From assembly GCA_020634855.1 (NCBI GenBank), contig JACKAU010000003.1, forward strand, positions 806,001 to 870,000: a DNA stretch of 64,000 nt, given 5' to 3'. The notes beneath the pieces are model-generated. The model saw only the letters and a list, made by a program, of their open reading frames with translations, was not told the origin of the DNA and made no database searches. The position numbers were made by a program, and so were the translations under genes. Positions 43,110-51,427 of the stretch are shown one piece after another; within the stretch, counting starts at the first letter, position 1, and the number at the start of each line of letters is the position of its first letter. This DNA is from Anaerolineales bacterium. Its GTDB lineage: Bacteria; Chloroflexota; Anaerolineae; 4572-78; J111.

Positions 43110-43481
43110 TCAACGGGGAATAGCGGTCCATAATTTATCGGCGTACTCGTTCATAACAATTTGGGCAAAACCGATTGTCGCTTCTTTGGTCAGCACCACA
43201 TTCCAATAATAAGCGCCGTCTCCCAGAAAACGGCTAAGAATAAAAACACGACTGGTAACCACCAAGTTGTCATCAAGCGCCCCAAAACTGAGTTGGCGAC
43301 TAATTTTGCTGCCCAATTTCATCACCATTGCGAATCGGGCCGAAAGCGCCGTGGCATCAAACTTAGGGCTGACGGAATTTTCAGCAATAGCCATACCATC
43401 CATATCAACAATACTGGTTGAGATAAAGCTAGGGCCTAACTCCTGACGAACTTGATATAATAACTCAGGCAATTTGTTCAT
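43110..43481 (-). CDS. Roadblock/LC7-domain protein
   Basis: 123 residues forming a single roadblock/LC7 fold: helix LPELLYQVRQELG, strand FISTSIVDMDGMAIAE, helix ATALSARFAMVMKLGSKIS and strands around LVVTSRVFILSRFLGDGAYY. Such proteins (MglB-like) regulate small Ras-like GTPases or act as scaffolds. No GTPase gene is visible here. The start overlaps the end of the previous LC7 gene by 17 nt, indicating tight coupling. Its middle helices resemble those of the preceding protein, suggesting duplication. Confidence 0.75.
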   Translation of the reverse strand: MNKLPELLYQVRQELGPSFISTSIVDMDGMAIAENSVSPKFDATALSARFAMVMKLGSKISRQLSFGALDDNLVVTSRVFILSRFLGDGAYYWNVVLTKEATIGFAQIVMNEYADKLWTAIPR

Positions 43482-44226
43482 AAAGCTCTTTTCTCATCTC
43501 TGGTCGGGGCATAACATCGGCCACTCGCCTAACATAGACGCGGCCAATCAAGCGTAGATGTCCCAGCAAGGTTTCATGCCGATCAACGGCAATTCCCAGA
43601 AAATAGGGTGTTTCCGGCACAGACCAGATCAGCAGGTAAACATCTTCGGTCGTAATTAGATTGTCTTCAACCATGCCCGCCCCCAGTTTAGCCACCGAGG
43701 TTTCCACCAGTTTGATAAAAAGTACCAGTTGCGCCCCAATTTTTTCGACCGATGTCCAGCCGGGTCGGGCATGGTAGGCTATGTTCACCCCATCGTTATC
43801 CACCACGGCGGCGGCGATGAAACCCGGCAGTTCACTTTGCAATCCAACTAAAATTTCCTTCAAACTTTTGTGGACCATAGTCTCTTCTTTCGTGGGACCG
43901 TTAACATTAGCATTGATGACCGGCCCGGTCGCTTGTGAGGCCGAAATTTTGGCAAACAGGCTTGCCCCATCTTGATTGATCGTTCTAGCCGGCGGCTCAA
44001 CATTGAAGGCTAGCGTAAATTTGCCCTGTTTCCAGCGCTGGATAGCGTATATGACGACCATCCCCTGGATATCCCCCAGGGTGGCGTGTACAATTTTGCC
44101 GCTATTGAAAAAGAGATGGGCTTGCCTGGCGCCATGCTCAATAATGAGACGGGCGGGTTGTTGTTTCCGACAGATGTAATCGATGACATCGATGATGGTG
44201 ACGTTACACAGGTTTCCTTGGTACAT
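43465..44226 (-). CDS. DUF4388-roadblock/LC7 fusion protein
   Basis: About 253 residues from the ATG at 44226, chosen because GGAAAGG lies about 9 nt upstream. The N-terminal DUF4388-like (PATAN) domain, about 1-95, contains IIDVIDYICRKQQPARLIIE and KIVHATLGDIQGMVVIY. After a linker, a roadblock/LC7 domain (about 120-235) follows: LKEILVGLQSELPGFIAAAVV and VEKIGAQLVLFIKLVETSV. PATAN domains usually accompany response regulators and motility or polarity proteins. It is the first gene after hoxH in the operon direction. Confidence 0.75.
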   Translation of the reverse strand: MYQGNLCNVTIIDVIDYICRKQQPARLIIEHGARQAHLFFNSGKIVHATLGDIQGMVVIYAIQRWKQGKFTLAFNVEPPARTINQDGASLFAKISASQATGPVINANVNGPTKEETMVHKSLKEILVGLQSELPGFIAAAVVDNDGVNIAYHARPGWTSVEKIGAQLVLFIKLVETSVAKLGAGMVEDNLITTEDVYLLIWSVPETPYFLGIAVDRHETLLGHLRLIGRVYVRRVADVMPRPEMRKELYEQIA

Positions 44227-44397
44227 GGGCGGCCCTTTCCAAATGGAAGTCAATGGAAGTTACTCGAAACATACACAGGTATTGAGTATCCTATTTTGAA
44301 GTTGTCGATGCTCAGGCAGGGTGGCAAAGGAAAATGATGGTAGACAGACGGGCACGGCGTTGAGGTCGCGGCGACGATGAGGCAGTGTGATTTAATT

Positions 44398-44501
44398 ATC
44401 ATCAGTCGATCGCCGCATCCTAAATCAGCGAAGCCGCATCGAAGGGTGCATCCTGAGTCAGCGAAGCTGTATCGAAGGGTGCATCGCGCTCGACTGATGA
44501 T
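44398..44501. repeat. Inverted repeat enclosing two 33-bp direct repeats
   Basis: ATCATCAGTCGATCGC at 44398-44413 faces GCGCTCGACTGATGAT at 44486-44501 (15 of 16 match). Between them are two 33-bp repeats at 44415-44447 and 44448-44480 that begin GCATCC and end CATCGAAGGGT/TATCGAAGGGT. It lies inside the hox operon after hoxH and could fold into a stable stem. Confidence 0.75.
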
Positions 44502-44538
44502 CTATTTTATTCACCTCTTGATTTTGATCAAAATCCTA

Positions 44539-45975
44539 TTAATCCCTGAGTCGCTCATCAACCAGGTCGCCGCTGGGGCCGATGAGCTGCACATGAAGCG
44601 GCATATGACCCACCGCGTGGGTCGAACAGCTCAGACAGGGATCAAATACCCTAATACCGTGTTCAATCCGGTTGAGAATGCCCTCGCTTAAACCGCCGCC
44701 GTTGACATAGGCTTGGGCAATCTGCTTTACGGTCTGGTTCATCGCCAAGTTATTCTGGCCGGTCGCAATAATCAAATTCACCTGTTGTAGAATACCATCT
44801 TCGTTGACGTGGTATTCGTGGAACAACGTGCCTCGGGGGGCTTCACTCACGCCAACGCCGATTAATTCGTTGACACTGGCATTACTGCGGACATGGTCGT
44901 CGGTCAGATTAGGATCATCCAACACTTCTTCGATTTTTTCCAACGCAAATAAGATCTCGATCAAACGGGCGTAATGGTAATGGAAGCTGCCGGTGACCGG
45001 CTTGCCGCGTTCACCCAACCGGCGGAACTGGCGCAGTTCGCGGTCGGCCAGCGGCGTGCCGGCAAAATCGCACACATTGAGCCGGGCCAGTGGGCCAACC
45101 CGGTACATGCCGCGACCATCCTCTAACCCAAAGGGTTTGTAGTAGGGAAATTTCAGATAACTCCACGGCTCAACCGCCTCGCCGATTACCTCGCGGAAGC
45201 GCTCCGGCGGCAGGTCTTCCTGCACCAGATGGCCCTCAGCGTCCATAATGCGCAGGAGGCCATTGTAATGTTCCAGACCGCCTTCGGGCGTCACCAAGCC
45301 CATAAACAGGCTGGGGAAGTTGCCGTAGGTTTCGATTTCGGTGCTATTGTCGTCAAAGGCATCTTTCAACAGGTCCAGCGCCAATTCGATGATGTCCAAC
45401 GCCTCCGGCAGCATCCGCTTGATCTGGTCGCGATCTTCGGCGGCCAGCGGCCGGCGCACACCGCCAGGCACCGTCCAGGCCGGGTGAATACTGCGCCCGC
45501 CCAAAATACGGATGACCTCTTGCCCAAACTGGCGCAGCCGGATGCCGTTGCGAGCGATATCGGGATATTTAGCGATCAGCCCCATGATGTTGCGCGTGGT
45601 GGGGTCGCTCTCCATGCCTAGTAGTAAATCCGGTGAACTGAGGTGAAAGAAGCTCAGCGCGTGGCTTTGCACAATCTGGCCCCAGTTCATCAGCCGGCGC
45701 AGCTTTTCAGCGGTGGGCGGAATACGCACCCCCAAAATAGCATCGCCCGCTTTAGCCGAGGCCATCAAGTGGCTAACCGGGCAGATGCCACACACCCGGG
45801 CCGTAATGCCGGGCATTTCCCAAAAGCTGCGCCCTTCACAAAATTTTTCAAAGCCGCGAAACTCCGTAACGTGAAACCGGGCGTCATTAACCTGTCCGTT
45901 ATCATCCAAATAAATTGAGATTTTGGCATGCCCTTCTATACGCGTTACGGGATCGATGATGACTGTTTGTGTCAT
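44539..45975 (-). CDS. hoxH: Group 3d [NiFe] hydrogenase large subunit
   Basis: 478-residue catalytic subunit of the NAD(P)-linked bidirectional hydrogenase. The nickel ligands are in RVCGICPVSH (L1-type) and DPCLSCSTHAVG (L2-type), giving four cysteines. A C-terminal extension of about 25 residues after DPCxxCxxH would be cleaved by the maturation protease. It oxidises H2 or evolves it, depending on redox state, and passes electrons through HoxY and HoxU to HoxF. Its position after hoxE, F, U and Y is the usual order. A 203-bp gap with a hairpin separates it from hoxY. Confidence 0.97.
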   Translation of the reverse strand: MTQTVIIDPVTRIEGHAKISIYLDDNGQVNDARFHVTEFRGFEKFCEGRSFWEMPGITARVCGICPVSHLMASAKAGDAILGVRIPPTAEKLRRLMNWGQIVQSHALSFFHLSSPDLLLGMESDPTTRNIMGLIAKYPDIARNGIRLRQFGQEVIRILGGRSIHPAWTVPGGVRRPLAAEDRDQIKRMLPEALDIIELALDLLKDAFDDNSTEIETYGNFPSLFMGLVTPEGGLEHYNGLLRIMDAEGHLVQEDLPPERFREVIGEAVEPWSYLKFPYYKPFGLEDGRGMYRVGPLARLNVCDFAGTPLADRELRQFRRLGERGKPVTGSFHYHYARLIEILFALEKIEEVLDDPNLTDDHVRSNASVNELIGVGVSEAPRGTLFHEYHVNEDGILQQVNLIIATGQNNLAMNQTVKQIAQAYVNGGGLSEGILNRIEHGIRVFDPCLSCSTHAVGHMPLHVQLIGPSGDLVDERLRD

Positions 45976-46094
45976 GGTTTATCTCCAAATTACTTTCCTT
46001 GCAAGTTGTAGTCATATTGGGAGTAGAGGGTATCGATTAGGGGTTAGGGGATCGTAACCTGACGGAATACCATCAGGCATAAAAATTGGTGAGG

Positions 46095-46134
46095 AGCTCA
46101 CTGACTTGCCCAAATCTGAACAAGTCAGCGAGCT
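46095..46134 (-). promoter_or_regulatory. Hairpin between hoxY and hoxH
   Basis: AGCTCACTGACTTG at 46095-46108 faces CAAGTCAGCGAGCT at 46121-46134 with one mismatch. It may protect the hoxH message or set the ratio of catalytic to diaphorase subunits; this is inference. Confidence 0.45.
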
Positions 46135-46178
46135 GTCCTACCCCCTATTCCTACTCCCTACCTCTCATCCCCACATCC

Positions 46179-46727
46179 CTACCCAAAATACCGCATCTCC
46201 TCCTCTAAACGAACCGGCTCGCCGGCCAGCAGGGCTGACACGGCGGTCCAGATGCGGTCAGGATCGGGGGGACAGCCGGGAATGTAGGCATCAACTGGAA
46301 TCACCTGGTGTAATGGCACGACCCGACGCAGTAACGCCGGTACAATGCCATCGGGATCCGAGCCGGTTGGCGTCCGGCCGGGCCCTTCCTGGTACACCCG
46401 ATTAAGCAAATCATCAACATCCAGGCGATTGCGCAAGCTGGTGACATTACCGGTCACGGCGCAGTCGCCAAAGCTGACCACAATCTTACTCTGCGCCCGG
46501 ACCTGCTTGGCCAGTTCCAAGTGATCGATATTGGCCACGGCCCCTTCCACTAACGTCACATCGACATCCGGCGGAAACGCTTTAGCATCGGCGATGGGGC
46601 TAAAAACCAGATCGGCCTGCTCGGCCAGATCGATCAGGCGCTCGTCCAAATCTAAAAAACTCATATGACAGCCGGAGCAGCCACCCAACCAAACCGTTGC
46701 CAGACGTATTTTGTCTTTTTTAGCCAT
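46179..46727 (-). CDS. hoxY: [NiFe] hydrogenase small subunit
   Basis: About 182 residues. The start is set at 46727 by a GGAAT box and a 4-nt gap from hoxU; the frame is open further but overlaps hoxU. The cluster ligands are in LGGCSGCHMSFLD, FGDCAVTGNV and IPGCPPDPDRI, coordinating the proximal Fe-S cluster near the Ni-Fe site. It lacks a Tat signal, as expected for a cytoplasmic group 3d enzyme. It pairs with HoxH. Confidence 0.93.
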   Translation of the reverse strand: MAKKDKIRLATVWLGGCSGCHMSFLDLDERLIDLAEQADLVFSPIADAKAFPPDVDVTLVEGAVANIDHLELAKQVRAQSKIVVSFGDCAVTGNVTSLRNRLDVDDLLNRVYQEGPGRTPTGSDPDGIVPALLRRVVPLHQVIPVDAYIPGCPPDPDRIWTAVSALLAGEPVRLEEEMRYFG

Positions 46728-46731
46728 TGTC

Positions 46732-47490
46732 TTATTCCTTTCGCCGTTCCGTCGCATAGTACGGCGGCTGACCGGTGTAGTTCCACTCATTCTTTTCCCG
46801 TCCTAACGTAATCCACGACAAAAAGTCGTGCCGCTTGACCATCTCCGCTACAGAGACTCCTTTGTGGAAGAGGGCGCCGGTGGGACAGACCTGAACACAT
46901 TTACCGCAACTGGTGCAGCTTTGGCTGCTGCCCCAGGCCTGGTTCAGATCATTGACAATCCGGCAGTTAATGCCGCGCCCCATCACATCCTTGGTGTGCG
47001 CCCCTTCTACCTCATCGCAAACACGGACACAGCGAGTACACAAAATGCAGCGATTGTGATCCAAGCCAAAGCGAGGGTGGCTGATATCCATCGACAGATC
47101 AGGGTGCAAGTAATCGAAGCGAACGTGGTCCATGCCCTCGATGGCGGCGACGGCCTGTAATTCGCAGTGGCCGTTCATCACGCACACGGCGCAGACATGA
47201 TTGCGTTCGGCAAAGATCAGTTCCAGGGTCATACGCCGATATTTACGCAGCCGTTCGCTGTGGGTGGTGACCACCATGCCTTCGGCCACTTCGGTGACGC
47301 AGGCAGCTTGCAACGTTCGCATGCCTTGCACCTCGACCAGGCACATACGGCAGCCGCCCCGCTCGCTCAGGCCATCCATGTGACATAGGGTGGGAATATA
47401 GATACCATGCTCGCGGATAACTTCGAGCAGGGATTGGCCGCTATTGGCGCTGGCCAGTTCATCGTTAATGGTTAAGGTTACAACCGACAT
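46732..47490 (-). CDS. hoxU: Hydrogenase diaphorase subunit, Fe-S electron carrier
   Basis: 252 residues related to the N-terminus of NuoG. An N-terminal [2Fe-2S] domain has CHMDGLSERGGCRMC, a His-Cys cluster region follows (VCAVCVMNGHCELQ), and two ferredoxin-type 4Fe-4S sites are CILCTRCVRVC and CTSCGKCVQVC. It shuttles electrons between HoxF and HoxY. Its stop codon touches the hoxF end by one base, and its gene is followed after 4 nt by hoxY, so translation is coupled. Confidence 0.95.
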   Translation of the reverse strand: MSVVTLTINDELASANSGQSLLEVIREHGIYIPTLCHMDGLSERGGCRMCLVEVQGMRTLQAACVTEVAEGMVVTTHSERLRKYRRMTLELIFAERNHVCAVCVMNGHCELQAVAAIEGMDHVRFDYLHPDLSMDISHPRFGLDHNRCILCTRCVRVCDEVEGAHTKDVMGRGINCRIVNDLNQAWGSSQSCTSCGKCVQVCPTGALFHKGVSVAEMVKRHDFLSWITLGREKNEWNYTGQPPYYATERRKE

Positions 47491-49178
47491 TAAGACACCT
47501 CCTGACGGGGCAACACCGAAGACGTCGCCAACGCGAAACGGTCACTGGTTAGAGGTAGATCATCTTTGATCAACGCTTCGTACTCATGGCGGAAGTAACG
47601 CAGCGTACTCAAGAGCGGGTTAGGGGCCGACTGCCCCAGGCCACATAAACTGGTTTCCTGCATCATCGTACACAGTTCTTCCATTATAGTCAGGTCATTC
47701 CGGGTCGCGATTCCGGCAGTGACTCGCTCTAAAATGCGATAAAGCTGCACCGTGCCGACCCGGCAGGGGACGCATTTGCCGCAGCTCTCATCCATACAAA
47801 ATTCCATAAAATATTTGGCAACATCTGGCATACTGGTGGTGTCGTCCATCACCACCAAGCCGCCGGAACCCATAATCGAGCCTAACTCGCGCAGGCTGTC
47901 ATAATCGACCGGGGTATCCAGGTAGTCGGCCGGGATACAGCCGCCGCTGGGGCCGCCGGTCTGCGCCGCTTTGAAAGTGTGACCGTTAGGCACACCGCCG
48001 CCAATGTCGAACACAATTTCGCGCAGGCTGATGCCCATCGGCACTTCGATCAGGCCGGTATTTTCAACCTGGCCGGCCAGCGCAAAAATCTTGGTGCCCC
48101 TACTTTTAGCCGTGCCGATGCCGGCGAACCACTCGGCCCCGTTGTTGATGATCGGAGCGATGCTGCCGAAGGTTTCGACGTTGTTGATCAAGGTGGGATA
48201 GCCCCACAATCCGCTCTGGGCCGGATACGGTGGGCGCGGGATCGGTTGGCCGCGCCGGCCCATAATCGAGGCCATTAGCGCGGTCTCTTCGCCGCAAACA
48301 AATGCGCCGGCCCCAATGCGGATATCAATCCGGAAGTTGAAGGCGGTATCCATAACCCGGCTGCCGAGCAGCCCCCGCCGCTCGGCCATGCGAATGGCTT
48401 TTTCCAACCGCTTGGCGGCAATCGGGTATTCGCCGCGCACGTAGATGAAACCTTGTTCAGCGCCAACAGCATAACCGGCAATGGCCATGCCTTCCAGAAC
48501 CCGGTGGGGGTCCGACTCCATCAGAGTGCGGTCCATGTAAGCGCCGGGGTCGCCCTCGTCGCCGTTGGCCACGACATATTTTTTATCGGTTTTGGCCCGG
48601 CGGACCAAGTTCCATTTTAGCCCGCTGGGATAACCTGCTCCACCGCGACCACGTAAGCCGCTGTCGATGATTTCGCTGCACACCTCTTCAGGCGTCATTT
48701 CGCGCAGGGCATTGGCCAACGCCATATAGCCGCCTTGGGCCACGTAATCTTCCAACCGCTCCGGGTCGATCAGACCGCTGTTTGCCAGCACCACTTTTTT
48801 CTGTTTGCTGAAGAAGGGGATATCGCCGGGCAAAATGTTGGCCTCGGCCTGGTTGGTATCTTCGCCGCTGACATGCTTCTTAAAGATTTCCTGAGCCAAT
48901 TCGGGGGTGACCTTTTCATAAATCACGTCGGGTTCACCCTGACGCTGTACCCTGACCAGCGGGCCGCGACTGCACGGCCCCATACAACCGGTCGAGACCA
49001 CTGCGAGTTCGGCTTTCAGATCCTTGTTCTCTTTCAAAATTCCTTTGAAGACTTCCTGGACGGCCGTCCCCCCTGATGAGAGACAGGGGGTGCTGCCGCA
49101 ACATAACAACCGGCAGCCGGTGCTTTGCTGCTTGGCCAACTCTCGTTCGCCTAAGGTTTGTAAATCTGAGCGATTCAT
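47490..49178 (-). CDS. hoxF: Hydrogenase diaphorase subunit, NADH/FMN-binding
   Basis: 562-residue NuoF homologue. An N-terminal thioredoxin-like [2Fe-2S] domain has CCGSTPC and VVSTGCMGPC. The FMN/NADH part shows LRGRGGAGYPSGLKW and ANGDEGDPGAY. The C-terminal 4Fe-4S ligands are ESCGKCVPCRVG and SLCGLGQSAPNP. It exchanges electrons with NAD(P)+. It overlaps hoxE by 4 nt and meets hoxU end to end. The cofactor preference for NAD or NADP is not deducible from what I can see. Confidence 0.95.
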   Translation of the reverse strand: MNRSDLQTLGERELAKQQSTGCRLLCCGSTPCLSSGGTAVQEVFKGILKENKDLKAELAVVSTGCMGPCSRGPLVRVQRQGEPDVIYEKVTPELAQEIFKKHVSGEDTNQAEANILPGDIPFFSKQKKVVLANSGLIDPERLEDYVAQGGYMALANALREMTPEEVCSEIIDSGLRGRGGAGYPSGLKWNLVRRAKTDKKYVVANGDEGDPGAYMDRTLMESDPHRVLEGMAIAGYAVGAEQGFIYVRGEYPIAAKRLEKAIRMAERRGLLGSRVMDTAFNFRIDIRIGAGAFVCGEETALMASIMGRRGQPIPRPPYPAQSGLWGYPTLINNVETFGSIAPIINNGAEWFAGIGTAKSRGTKIFALAGQVENTGLIEVPMGISLREIVFDIGGGVPNGHTFKAAQTGGPSGGCIPADYLDTPVDYDSLRELGSIMGSGGLVVMDDTTSMPDVAKYFMEFCMDESCGKCVPCRVGTVQLYRILERVTAGIATRNDLTIMEELCTMMQETSLCGLGQSAPNPLLSTLRYFRHEYEALIKDDLPLTSDRFALATSSVLPRQEVS

Positions 49179-49759
49179 AGGGTTTCGGCCTCCATCTCTT
49201 CAACCTCGTCATTAGCCGACGCGGCCTCAAGTTGACGGGCACGGATTTGGCCGGATAGTCTGGCTTTAATTTCTGCCAACGTCGAGTCCGCGGTTTGCCG
49301 GCCCAACACATCGCTATCGATCACGATGACCGGCGCCAGGCCGCAGCTTCCTAAACAGCGCGCTGTGGCCACGCTGAGTTTGTCGTCGGCGGTGGTTTGA
49401 CCCGGCGCTACGCCAAACTCGGCTTGCAGCATAGCCACAATCTCGGCGGCTTGCTTAACGTAGCAGGCCGTACCCATACAAACGGTACAGGTATGTTCGC
49501 CTTGAGGTTTGAGGGAAAAAAAGTGATAAAAAGTCGCTACACCGTAGACCCAACTGAGGGGTAATTTCAATTGACGGGCCACGTAAATCAAAAGGTCGTC
49601 TTCTAAAAAGCCGAAGACTTCCTGAGCGGTATGGAGAACTTCAATTAACGCATCTTGCTGGTATTGAAACCGCTTTAACGTGCGGTCAACCAGATTGAAG
49701 CGAGGATCGCCGCTGGGATGCTCAATCTCGGCGGCTCGCCTGCTTTTGTTTTTTACCAT
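49175..49759 (-). CDS. hoxE: Hydrogenase diaphorase subunit, [2Fe-2S] NuoE-like
   Basis: About 195 residues of the thioredoxin-like NuoE family. The cluster ligands are CTVCMGTACYV and ATARCLGSCGLAP, the expected C-x4-C and C-x3-C arrangement. The helical N-terminus (LIEVLHTAQEVFGFLEDDLL) is typical. The start is uncertain among ATGs at 49771 and 49759 and a GTG at 49807; AAGGG suits the 49759 choice best, although its spacing is long. It begins the hox gene set, with a small winged-helix-like gene just upstream. Confidence 0.92.
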   Translation of the reverse strand: MVKNKSRRAAEIEHPSGDPRFNLVDRTLKRFQYQQDALIEVLHTAQEVFGFLEDDLLIYVARQLKLPLSWVYGVATFYHFFSLKPQGEHTCTVCMGTACYVKQAAEIVAMLQAEFGVAPGQTTADDKLSVATARCLGSCGLAPVIVIDSDVLGRQTADSTLAEIKARLSGQIRARQLEAASANDEVEEMEAETL

Positions 49760-49853
49760 TCTGCTTACCATCCCTTCTGCAATGGACAAGAAATAGGTGA
49801 TCGTCACGTATACCCAATGACGGTCACCTCAAATCTAACCATAACACCGATCA

Positions 49854-50216
49854 TTACCTTCGTTGGTTTCGAATCTGCTCTAGAAGATTTTGCCGGGCCA
49901 GCGGATCTTCAAAATGAGTCAACAGGCATTCGGTACATTGTTGTCCTTTTAGCTTGTTGGCTAGTCGGTAATACCCACGCTCTTGAACAATAATCTCTTC
50001 ACCTTCTAATTCGATCAAGAGATCTTCAATAAAAAAGCTGCTGCCTAGATGCAACCAATGAGCCAAATCCTCGCTAGTTCCGGCTCGATCAGGGTGCTGA
50101 AAAAAGAAGAGTAGCAAAATTAATTTGCGGTAGGAATTAATTTTACAATTCGCAATAAAACAACAGAGGGTATTTTTTTTGAGGGGAGAATGACAATTTG
50201 GATAACTCATTATCAT
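49854..50216 (-). CDS. Small Cys-containing winged-helix-like protein preceding hoxE
   Basis: 120 residues in the operon position directly before hoxE. I do not recognise a named family. The sequence KLILLLFFFQHPDRAGTSED and LAHWLHLGSSFFIEDLLIEL with LEGEEIIVQERGYYRLANKL has the strand-helix-helix-wing layout of winged-helix proteins. Cysteines cluster near the start (NCHSPLKKNTLCCFIANC) and at CTEC near the end, suggesting possible metal or redox binding. A role in controlling the hox operon is inferred from position only. Start codons upstream of about 50160 are weak and the N-terminus is uncertain. Confidence 0.55.
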   Translation of the reverse strand: MIMSYPNCHSPLKKNTLCCFIANCKINSYRKLILLLFFFQHPDRAGTSEDLAHWLHLGSSFFIEDLLIELEGEEIIVQERGYYRLANKLKGQQCTECLLTHFEDPLARQNLLEQIRNQRR

Positions 50217-50374
50217 CTTCGATAACAGTTTTTTATTTATTTTTAAAAGCCCAGCACAACCTTTTAGAACATCTCTAATGTATCCCAGATCAGTTCAGAA
50301 CACACCCATCATCTGAGCAGTTTGACGGCTGGTCAGCTCAATAGTTCATAACCCGGTCAAATGACTAATTTTTT

Positions 50375-50392
50375 CCTGGTCAGTCAACCAGG
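50375..50392. promoter_or_regulatory. Palindromic candidate operator between hox and the REC-CBS gene
   Basis: CCTGGT-N6-ACCAGG is a perfect interrupted palindrome; nearby GGTCAAATGAC and GGCTGGTCAGCTC contain related half-sites. The region 50217-50534 separates the minus-strand hox operon from the plus-strand regulator and nifJ genes and holds no other gene. The regulator that would bind it is unknown. Confidence 0.45.
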
Positions 50393-50534
50393 GTAAGAAC
50401 TGGCTGCTCAACTAGCTTACAATCTGCTCAAATGGATAGCGCCAGAGTCGCGCTTTTGCCTTATATTTAAAAGGAAGATATTGCTCTGACAAATGTTCTC
50501 GCGACTATCGACCATAGTCAGCATAGGAGCCAAT

Positions 50535-51341
50535 ATGGAAATTTTACTTGCAGATGCCCAACCACAAGTTCGATCCGCGCTACGTTTATTATTAGAACTG
50601 GAACCGGAAGTTACCGTTGTCGGCGAAGTCACTGATGCCAACGATCTACTCAACAGCATCCAAAATACCCGACCGGATTTGCTGCTTTTAGATTGGGAAC
50701 TGCCCGGTTTAAACGATAAGAACCTGGTGCCGGTATTGCGTCAAGGCTGCCCTCACCTATCGATAATTGCTCTAAGCGGTTACTTCGAGACTCGACAGAG
50801 AGCGCTCAGCGCCGGCGTTGAAGGCTTCATCAGCAAAAGCCATCCGCCTCAGGATCTACTAATGACGCTGCGGCAGGTGCGGAAGAGACATCAAAAAAAA
50901 AAGAACCAGGTCGTTGTTGAAGATTGGATGACCTCGGATGTGATTACCTTGTCCGCTCAAGCCAGCGCTTTAGAGGCGTATCGGCTGATGACAAAATATC
51001 ATATCCGCCGCTTGCCCATTCTTGAAGATCACAACCTGGTGGGTATTGTGACCTTGGGCGATATTCGACGCCGTAAACCGTCATCGGTTGGGTCGCCAGA
51101 TTTGCCGGAGATCAATCGCAGCTTAAATCAGCTTAATATTGAAAAAGTCATGACCCCTCAGCCATTTACCACCCCGCAGTCAACGCCGATTGCGCAGGCC
51201 GCTGCCTTGATGTTGGAACGAAAAATTAGCGGTTTGCCGGTTGTCAATGAAAGGCATGACATGGTCGGCATTATCACCGAGTCAGATATTTTCCGCATGA
51301 TAGTCCAATGTTGGCGTAGCGGACAAAATTTAGCCATTTAA
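50535..51341 (+). CDS. Response regulator with tandem CBS domains
   Basis: 268 residues from the ATG at 50535, chosen for GGAG 6 nt upstream. A receiver domain (1-115) has Asp7, phospho-acceptor Asp53 (LLLLDWELPG) and the conserved Lys in FISKSHP. Two CBS motifs follow: VEDWMTSDVITL..MTKYHIRRLPILED and IEKVMTPQPFTT..MLERKISGLPVVNE. CBS pairs bind adenine nucleotides, so the protein could couple phosphorylation with energy charge. There is no DNA-binding domain. It is encoded 86 bp before nifJ and divergent from hox, suggesting joint control of redox metabolism. Confidence 0.88.
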   Translation: MEILLADAQPQVRSALRLLLELEPEVTVVGEVTDANDLLNSIQNTRPDLLLLDWELPGLNDKNLVPVLRQGCPHLSIIALSGYFETRQRALSAGVEGFISKSHPPQDLLMTLRQVRKRHQKKKNQVVVEDWMTSDVITLSAQASALEAYRLMTKYHIRRLPILEDHNLVGIVTLGDIRRRKPSSVGSPDLPEINRSLNQLNIEKVMTPQPFTTPQSTPIAQAAALMLERKISGLPVVNERHDMVGIITESDIFRMIVQCWRSGQNLAI

Positions 51342-51427
51342 ACTATTACGATTATAATGAAGCAAAGCTGGTATTTCTGGTCATATTGAAATACCAAGTA
51401 TATTCTATTGCGTTCAGGGAGAGGACA

